From: a virus
IMG/VR virus record: IMGVR_UViG_3300021964_000115
Location: 1-48,856 of that record
Reading direction: 5' to 3' (one strand)
Length of the DNA: 48,856 nt
Position 1 is the first letter of the stretch, and each line of letters opens with the position of its first letter. Of this stretch, positions 43,807 to 48,856 are shown piece by piece. The position numbers and the translations under genes are program-made. The notes beneath the pieces are model-generated. The model saw nothing but the letters and a program-made list of their open reading frames with translations, was not told the origin of the DNA and did no database searches.

Positions 43807-44518
43807 GATATATTTTTCTGTTTGTAGTAGAACAGGTAAACAACCTAACTCTTTAGCTAAACTTATTAACTATTCTAACCGTAATGAGTTTACTAGAATT
43901 AATATTACTTATGATGCTCCTTCTATTTATGAAGGTCACAAGAAGAATATAGAGTTCTTTAAGACCTTAAATATGGAAGATAATGATATTATAGTTTTGT
44001 GTCATGATGACATTGATATCATTTCTAACCAAGAAGATCTTCTTAAATATTTAGAAGTCACCAGAAAGCCTAATGTTGGTTTTGTAGGTATCGCTGGCAG
44101 CACCTACCTACCTCATGATGGTGCTTGGTGGAATGCCAGAAGCACAAATGATGCTCGTGGGTTTGTATTCCAAGGACAGAAAGCAGAGACCATGATGCCT
44201 AATTACTTTGGTAAGTCTGGTCAGGTAGTGGTTCTTGATGGTTGTTTTCTTGCTATCACCTATGGAAATCTTAAGAAGATTGGTATTGACGAGCCAGAAT
44301 ACCTTGAGACTGGATGGGACTTCTACGACATCCACATGACCTACAAAGCACATTTAGATGGTTTTTCTAACTATGTCGTGCCTATAATTGCTATGCATGA
44401 GTCTCCAGGTCAGATGCGAGAAGGTTGGTATACAGCAAAAGAAAAGTTCATGAGGCATCACGCATCAACGATCAGGTATTCAAAGCTACCTACAGATAAG
44501 ACACACGGATTACCTTAA
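43805..44518 (+). CDS. GT-A glycosyltransferase, StrF-like (Glyco_tranf_2_5 type)
   Basis: From ATG 43805 the protein has 237 residues. It starts with a strand (MIYFSVCSRT), then IIVLCHDDIDII (about 62-73, the D-x-D type metal motif), VGFVGIAGSTYLPHDGAWWN (about 91-110), VVVLDGCFLAI (about 141-151) and GWDFYDIHMTY (about 170-180), ending with a conserved His (IAMHESPG). This order matches StrF-like glycosyltransferase family 2 proteins. It transfers a sugar from a nucleotide donor; target may be phage DNA, virion protein or host surface. It overlaps the next membrane-protein gene by TAATG. Upstream in-frame ATGs lie inside the terminase antisense and lack homology, so the start at 43805 is preferred. 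Confidence 0.75.
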   Translation: MIYFSVCSRTGKQPNSLAKLINYSNRNEFTRINITYDAPSIYEGHKKNIEFFKTLNMEDNDIIVLCHDDIDIISNQEDLLKYLEVTRKPNVGFVGIAGSTYLPHDGAWWNARSTNDARGFVFQGQKAETMMPNYFGKSGQVVVLDGCFLAITYGNLKKIGIDEPEYLETGWDFYDIHMTYKAHLDGFSNYVVPIIAMHESPGQMREGWYTAKEKFMRHHASTIRYSKLPTDKTHGLP

Positions 44519-44829
44519 TGGAATACTTAGTAAGCGTTTTAGTTTGGATGTTGGCAGTCTACGGCATGACCACCATCATTGTCAGTTCTACTATCATGGA
44601 ACCTGTTCGCAATCTCATTACTGCTTGGGTTCCTCCTCTTGGAAAGCTAGTTAACTGTATGCTTTGTACAGCCTTCTGGGCAGGGGTATTCTGGGGTATG
44701 ATGTATTGGAATCCCTTCTCTAAAGCAGAGGGTAATATGTTCCTGCACGCCCTATTTGCAGGCTGTTTCGGATCCGCTACTACGTGGTTGATCTACCTCA
44801 AGTTCTTCCCTCTAATGCAGGGTAAGTGA
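44518..44829 (+). CDS. Small membrane protein with three predicted segments
   Basis: The protein has 103 residues. Hydrophobic stretches at about 4-25, 43-64 and 76-97 suggest three membrane passes. A CMLCTAFWAGV block (about 47-57) at the start of the second resembles small phage/bacterial membrane proteins of the DUF1360 kind, which I recall only in outline. The two cysteines could bind a metal or form a disulfide. It starts TAATG at the glycosyltransferase stop, so the two are co-translated. A role as a membrane partner for the glycosyltransferase, or a holin, is possible. The GC-rich and AT-mixed 3' end runs to 44829 and faces a minus-strand mini-ORF. Confidence 0.6.
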   Translation: MEYLVSVLVWMLAVYGMTTIIVSSTIMEPVRNLITAWVPPLGKLVNCMLCTAFWAGVFWGMMYWNPFSKAEGNMFLHALFAGCFGSATTWLIYLKFFPLMQGK

Positions 44830-44835
44830 GGGTAG

Positions 44836-44895
44836 TCAACAACCACCAGCGCAGTTCGTGACGGGACGGATACCAAACTTAAGTTTAAGTAGCAT
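44836..44895 (-). CDS. Candidate 19-residue Cys-containing mini-ORF (coupled to fibre gene)
   Basis: ATG 44895 lies one base after the fibre-gene stop (TAATATG), and the frame ends at TGA 44836. The peptide is MLLKLKFGIRPVTNCAGGC. It is basic, with an NCAGGC C-terminus. It fills most of the 67-nt gap between convergent genes. The 12-bp palindrome AAACTTAAGTTT lies within it. Such a short frame is easily random; only its exact coupling and the dense C-terminal motif argue for a gene. Confidence 0.3.
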   Translation of the reverse strand: MLLKLKFGIRPVTNCAGGC

Positions 44896-44896
44896 A

Positions 44897-46141
44897 TTAA
44901 TACACTCTTATATAGGTGTTACCGAAATCTATTGTTACGTCTGTTGTAGCTGCTATAAACTCGTATGCTCCTAAAGTAAATGGTGAAGTTCCTCTACTTG
45001 TATTCGTAACATCCACTGAAGGCATTGTAGAATTGCTAACGAAATCAATGCCTAGAGAGCCTTCTACTTGTCTGTAATCTCTTTCTCTTGAATTCTCGTC
45101 ATCTTCAACAAAAGAGACTGTACCACCAACTGCACTTCCATCATAAGTATAAGTAGTATTGTAATTTATATTACTAGATGTGTATGTCGGATTAATACAG
45201 GTTGGTGTACTTTCTCCGAATGTATTCTTAACAGTTGTTTCAGATTGATTAATTGTTGAGTCAAAAAGATTAACATATTTTGTCGCACTCGCGAAAGAAG
45301 TCGTAAAATCACTCTGACGTACAAGATTCTGATCCCATATAGTACCACTAACATTTAGTCTAAAAATAGAATCCTTGCCAGAGTTTGGTAGTTGGCTAGC
45401 CATTCTTATTCCAGCATTGACAGTAGAAATAGTTCCCGAAGTGAGTTGTTGATGAGTAACTCCAATCAAGTTTACTTCAATCTCACATTGTTGTCGGGGA
45501 CTTGCCGGAAAGTATAAAAAAGGATTGTAACTGCCTTGCTCTATAACACAATTTATAAGATTAGTTGTGTTCTTACCTATAGCTGACACCTCTCCTGTGG
45601 AGGGGTCTATACTTTCAAATCCTGCGTAGTTAGTGAAAAATGTATTAGGGACGCCTGTTAAATTAGTGGCATGTGTAAACATACACCTTTCAAAAGTTAA
45701 AGTTCTTTGATATTGACCTGAGTAGCCTGAAGTAGAGTTAAATTGATTAAAGAACATACTTCGATTAGTACTGGTGCCTGAGTATATTAAATCTCTAAAC
45801 GTTATGTTTACGTTCTGATCTCCAAAAGAATACCAACTAAGATTAGCGGTTACTGTAAAACTAGTTCCCGCACTTGTTCCTCGATCTGCACTAGTCCAAT
45901 ACCCTTCATGGGAATCTTCTCCCCTAACAATAATGTCAAAGTCTGTAGTGGAATTCCACGGAGGAAATGTCGAATTAAAATAATGAGTTGGTCCGTTTAA
46001 AATTACAGCCTCAAGCACATCACCATTCGACATGGCGTTCGCACTGGTAGATTGCCACAAAGCTAGTGTAGCAAAATCACCTCCTGAAAGGTCACCACCA
46101 TGCACCCCGGACACACCAATTGTATCAGTATAAGTAGCCAT
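44897..46141 (-). CDS. Fibre/adhesin protein with a single copy of a modular beta-rich domain
   Basis: The protein has 414 residues, rich in Ser, Thr and Asn, probably a beta-solenoid or jelly-roll fibre. It begins MATYTDTIGVSGVHGGDLSG with GGDFATLALW at about residue 21. It ends with a C-terminal unit (YDGSAVGGTVSFVEDD, RDYRQVEG, then a R-G-x-SPF-x-LGAYEF block). The same start and end blocks recur in the upstream gene, so this gene is a single-module paralogue. The ATG has a strong AGGAGGAGG upstream and lies just after the preceding stop. A receptor-binding or fibre role is likely by composition and context, though no homologue is known to me. Confidence 0.7.
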   Translation of the reverse strand: MATYTDTIGVSGVHGGDLSGGDFATLALWQSTSANAMSNGDVLEAVILNGPTHYFNSTFPPWNSTTDFDIIVRGEDSHEGYWTSADRGTSAGTSFTVTANLSWYSFGDQNVNITFRDLIYSGTSTNRSMFFNQFNSTSGYSGQYQRTLTFERCMFTHATNLTGVPNTFFTNYAGFESIDPSTGEVSAIGKNTTNLINCVIEQGSYNPFLYFPASPRQQCEIEVNLIGVTHQQLTSGTISTVNAGIRMASQLPNSGKDSIFRLNVSGTIWDQNLVRQSDFTTSFASATKYVNLFDSTINQSETTVKNTFGESTPTCINPTYTSSNINYNTTYTYDGSAVGGTVSFVEDDENSRERDYRQVEGSLGIDFVSNSTMPSVDVTNTSRGTSPFTLGAYEFIAATTDVTIDFGNTYIRVY

Positions 46142-48856
46142 TTATTCTCCTCCTCCTATCACAGGTATAAGCCTTTGCCTGTTGTTAGATATCCTATATC
46201 CTACTTGAAGCACTAACGGACCTCCGAGGCTCTTGAGGAAGTCTTCTACCTGTTGAAGAGTAATAGCAAAAGCTCCTGCATCATAAGGACTGTCACCTCT
46301 ATCATTACCTGCTAAGTCTAATCCACTGAGATTAAAGGATGAGACATATCCCGATGCAAAATTGTCTTCACTCCCTACAAGTCTATAGTTATTGACTCCA
46401 CTGGATCCATCTACAAACGATACAGTGCCAGCAGATACAGATCCATCAAAGTTGAATGGAACTCTAAAGGAACAATTAGTAAGGGCCGAAGCCCATACGT
46501 TCCAAGGTTGATAAAACTCAACAATTCCAGATGATGAATCTCTATATTCAGAGGGTAAAGGTTCAATGACCCAAGTTGAATACCTATCCTGACTAGCAGG
46601 GGTAGCAATAGAATCCCCCGCCCCATTACTGAATATGCAGTCAACAAACTTTGAGTTATTTACTGCTGTAGTAGTGTCATCAGGATACCGTGCCGCAGCG
46701 AAGGCATATGGAGCATGTAAAGACAGTCCTCTTCCAACACCAGCATAATACAATAACCCTGCATGATCAACTTTAAGTTGATTAAGTATCATCGCGTGCC
46801 GACCGTCACTAAACCAAGAGTTTATAAATGTACACCCCTCAGTTTGAAAGAATGCGCTTGCTTGAGTATTATTTTGGTGTGAATACACGCATAACGACCC
46901 GTTATAACCGACACCATCCGAAGAAGCAGCACCTACGTAAAGACAGTTTTTGTGAATACTTTTACTAGTTCCTCTTTCTAGTATATTTAAATCTTCATCT
47001 GTAATTCTTTCATAGTTATTATCCGTCATTAACTCATATGTTATTGAAGACAGGCCGTCATCCATGCGTGCCATAAAGTTTTCAAAGGTATAAGTGTGCT
47101 CAGGAGCAAAATAACCTGGGGTGGTATAATTTGAATTATGGGTAGGAAATACGTAAAAGAGTCTCCGATTGAGAGCATTCCCACTAACAACTAAACTTAA
47201 GTCCTTTACTGTTAAGTTAAAGGAATTCTTACCAGAGCGTAGACTCGCTCCGTATGTTGATCCGTTTATAGCAAGGATAGCACCTTCATCCCAATTACCA
47301 TTATGAGGCGTCTGACCTGAATAGACAAATGATTGATTTACGTTTGCACTTACACTTCCAACAGTGCCATTAAAGTTAATAGAGGCATCAGGAGCGTGTA
47401 TCTCTCCGCTCTTAAGCTGAAGCGTGTGAGTTTCTCCATTTAATACGTTAGCATAGAAGTGATCATTAAACGACCACAAAAACAAGGTGGCATACTCAGC
47501 AGGGAAGTCTACACCGCTAGTTCCAATCTTGTAAACCGTATTTTTATCTGATATACTTTGATAAGCTCCTGCATCCCTTTGATCAGTTCCCCCTGGTCTC
47601 TTATAGCCTGTGATGTCTTTGTAAGGCAACTCACCGCTAGTCATGTATTTGACAGCAAGGTTATCAAGATCTGGTACAAGTCTGAAATCATTGGTAGAAC
47701 TAACGAAAGATACCTGACCGCTTTTTACTGATCCATCGTAATTGAAGTTAACATCAAACGTGCAGTTAGTATGGTCTGTACCAAGAGAGTATTCTTCATA
47801 ACTCTGAGAGTTACTAAATATATTGTCAACTGCGGTGACATTATAACGTGACGCAGGATAATTTAAGAGTCTCTGGGCATCATTCCCATGCATATCGAAT
47901 AGACAACCTGATATACGGTAATCAGAACTGCCATTAGGAGAGATGTAACCAGCTACTCGATGATAAAAAGTAGATCCTACAAAATTGTGAGCTACGTTAG
48001 GGCCTTCTCGCCCAGATTGATAAGGTGTAATTAGACCAGAATTATAATTAGAGTTTCCGCTTACAACTGTATTAATTATATTGATTGTATTAAGACCGAA
48101 TTCCCCGGTTTGTTCATTATTAGCTAGCAAGTTTGGGTAAGGCCAACCTAAGCCTCTAGCAGTAGAAATTAAACATCTGTCAAAAGTGTAAGTGCAATCG
48201 TGCGCTGCATCTCTAATCTCTCTAGATGCATTAAAGTGTGCCCAATTTCTGTGATAAATATTAGAACTAAAGACTAAGTCTTTAAGTTCAAAGATAACAT
48301 CTTGTTTTTTTAGTTTGGAGCCAACGACTCCCCACCATTGCTGATTTCCAAGGAATTGGGTTTCTATGAATCTAGCACCTGTGTCCCACTCACCGTCTTG
48401 AATGGTATCTCCTCTTACAATCCATTTCTGATCAACTTCTAACAGAGGATTATTCCCTATGTTAACTATGAAATCATGTTCTTGATTCTGAAATGCAAGA
48501 TCAAAGGTCTGACCATTAACTATTTTATCGCCTGAAGCGGCATAGAATAAAGCAACAGTTGCATGATCAGCACTAACCCCATCAACACCACTACCAATCA
48601 AAGCACTAACCACACTATCGCTATAGGATTGGAATGCACCCGCATCTGTCAATCCTGGTCTTCTTCTACCTGCAAGGTCATAATTAGACGTATTAGATAC
48701 GTTCATGTACTGAACAGCAAGGTTATCAGGGTCTGCTACGAGTCTGTAATCCTTAAAAGAACTTGCACCAGCATTGTCTACAAAGTTTACTTGTCCACTC
48801 GTTACTGTTCCGTCGAAGTTGAATGGAACTCCGTAGGATACATTTGTTTTAGTTTG
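46142..48856 (-). CDS. Multi-module fibre/adhesin protein (5' end off-window)
   Basis: The frame is open to the right edge, giving 904 visible residues; the ATG at 48706 is internal, since the in-frame sequence upstream (GVPFNFDGTVTSGQVNFVDN) is the end of another module. At least two full modules of about 350-425 residues follow, each starting with a GV(x)G...(D/E)(Y/H)AT(V/L) block and ending in FDGSV-x-SG-x-VSFV, YRLV or FRLV, then a DLAG-x-x-R or DITGYKR and DAGAF/Y block. A short C-terminal tail (about 40 residues, LVLQVGYRISNNRQRLIPVI) follows. Tandem beta-rich modules suggest a long fibre. The number of upstream modules is unknown. Confidence 0.7.
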   Translation of the reverse strand, partial: QTKTNVSYGVPFNFDGTVTSGQVNFVDNAGASSFKDYRLVADPDNLAVQYMNVSNTSNYDLAGRRRPGLTDAGAFQSYSDSVVSALIGSGVDGVSADHATVALFYAASGDKIVNGQTFDLAFQNQEHDFIVNIGNNPLLEVDQKWIVRGDTIQDGEWDTGARFIETQFLGNQQWWGVVGSKLKKQDVIFELKDLVFSSNIYHRNWAHFNASREIRDAAHDCTYTFDRCLISTARGLGWPYPNLLANNEQTGEFGLNTINIINTVVSGNSNYNSGLITPYQSGREGPNVAHNFVGSTFYHRVAGYISPNGSSDYRISGCLFDMHGNDAQRLLNYPASRYNVTAVDNIFSNSQSYEEYSLGTDHTNCTFDVNFNYDGSVKSGQVSFVSSTNDFRLVPDLDNLAVKYMTSGELPYKDITGYKRPGGTDQRDAGAYQSISDKNTVYKIGTSGVDFPAEYATLFLWSFNDHFYANVLNGETHTLQLKSGEIHAPDASINFNGTVGSVSANVNQSFVYSGQTPHNGNWDEGAILAINGSTYGASLRSGKNSFNLTVKDLSLVVSGNALNRRLFYVFPTHNSNYTTPGYFAPEHTYTFENFMARMDDGLSSITYELMTDNNYERITDEDLNILERGTSKSIHKNCLYVGAASSDGVGYNGSLCVYSHQNNTQASAFFQTEGCTFINSWFSDGRHAMILNQLKVDHAGLLYYAGVGRGLSLHAPYAFAAARYPDDTTTAVNNSKFVDCIFSNGAGDSIATPASQDRYSTWVIEPLPSEYRDSSSGIVEFYQPWNVWASALTNCSFRVPFNFDGSVSAGTVSFVDGSSGVNNYRLVGSEDNFASGYVSSFNLSGLDLAGNDRGDSPYDAGAFAITLQQVEDFLKSLGGPLVLQVGYRISNNRQRLIPVIGGGE

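Larger units (their letters stand above)
44897..48856 (-). repeat. Tandem protein-level modules in the fibre genes (four C-terminal units)
   Basis: The C-terminal unit (FDGSV-x-SG-x-VSFV ... YRLV ... DNLA ... DLAG-x-x-R ... DAGAF) occurs at about 48830-48626, 47750-47555, 46470-46262 and, diverged, at 45180-44930. The first three lie in one gene, the fourth in the next. Each is preceded by about 300 residues of beta-rich sequence with a common start motif. The copies have diverged, so this is old duplication rather than recent DNA repeat. Confidence 0.65.

Noticed and set aside
44869-44890. Palindrome AAACTTAAGTTT as terminator or attachment site
   Set aside because: AT-rich 12-mer without a T tract or matching copy elsewhere that I could see; it is inside the mini-ORF and may be chance.
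48626-48706. ATG at 48706 as the real start of the fibre gene
   Set aside because: The frame stays open to the edge and the upstream residues form the end of a homologous module, so this Met is internal.

Overview
This window is part of the genome of a tailed phage with a contractile tail, a T4-superfamily-like myovirus. The sequence shows a T4-type head protease, portal, large terminase, UvsW helicase and a nearly complete baseplate series (gp26, gp51, gp29-type tape measure, gp48, gp53, gp27, gp5, gp25, gp6, gp7/gpI). Genes are packed with 1-4 nt overlaps and there is no non-coding stretch over 100 bases. There are no tRNAs, rRNAs or CRISPR arrays. The host cannot be read from the sequence. 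Large adhesin-like proteins, a StrF-type glycosyltransferase and moderate AT-richness would fit an aquatic phage, but that is inference.

Layout. Most of the window is one leftward (minus-strand) late block. In transcription order: (i) 48856-44836, two modular beta-rich fibre/adhesin genes and a 19-codon mini-ORF; (ii) 43806-36411, large terminase, portal, a 598-residue protein with an extremely acidic tail, and a lectin-like fibre protein; (iii) 34757-32904, a gp26/gp51 tail-assembly pair that carries a -1 frameshift site, and a structural protein; (iv) 30844-16051, tape measure, tube cap, LysM-like wedge protein, giant hub, spike, LamG protein, gp25, gp6 and gp7/gpI-like wedge proteins; (v) 16038-1378, very large peripheral baseplate/fibre proteins (beta-propeller, beta-helix, Pro/Cys-rich); (vi) 1324-1, prohead core genes and the start of the gp21-type protease. 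Scaffold gp22 and major capsid gp23 would be expected just beyond the left edge. Sheath, tube and neck genes are not in the window.

Small rightward (plus-strand) islands sit in this block: a 96-residue unknown gene, a TOPRIM primase, UvsW helicase with a small partner, and a glycosyltransferase with a membrane protein. A Cas4/RecB-type nuclease on the minus strand is divergent from the primase. These are replication, recombination or host-modification genes, so the window mixes virion and DNA-metabolism functions on opposite strands. The entry gene of every plus-strand island lacks a Shine-Dalgarno sequence. Each has the same CTATTWAT-like element 12-13 nt before its ATG, where a -10 box would give a leaderless transcript.

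The most interesting signals are the T TTT TTT slippery heptamer joining gp26 to gp51, the shared leaderless-promoter element, two CATG sites where divergent genes share start-codon bases, the tandem fibre modules spread over two genes, and a Cys-containing 19-residue mini-ORF. All functional assignments come from motif recognition without database searches.
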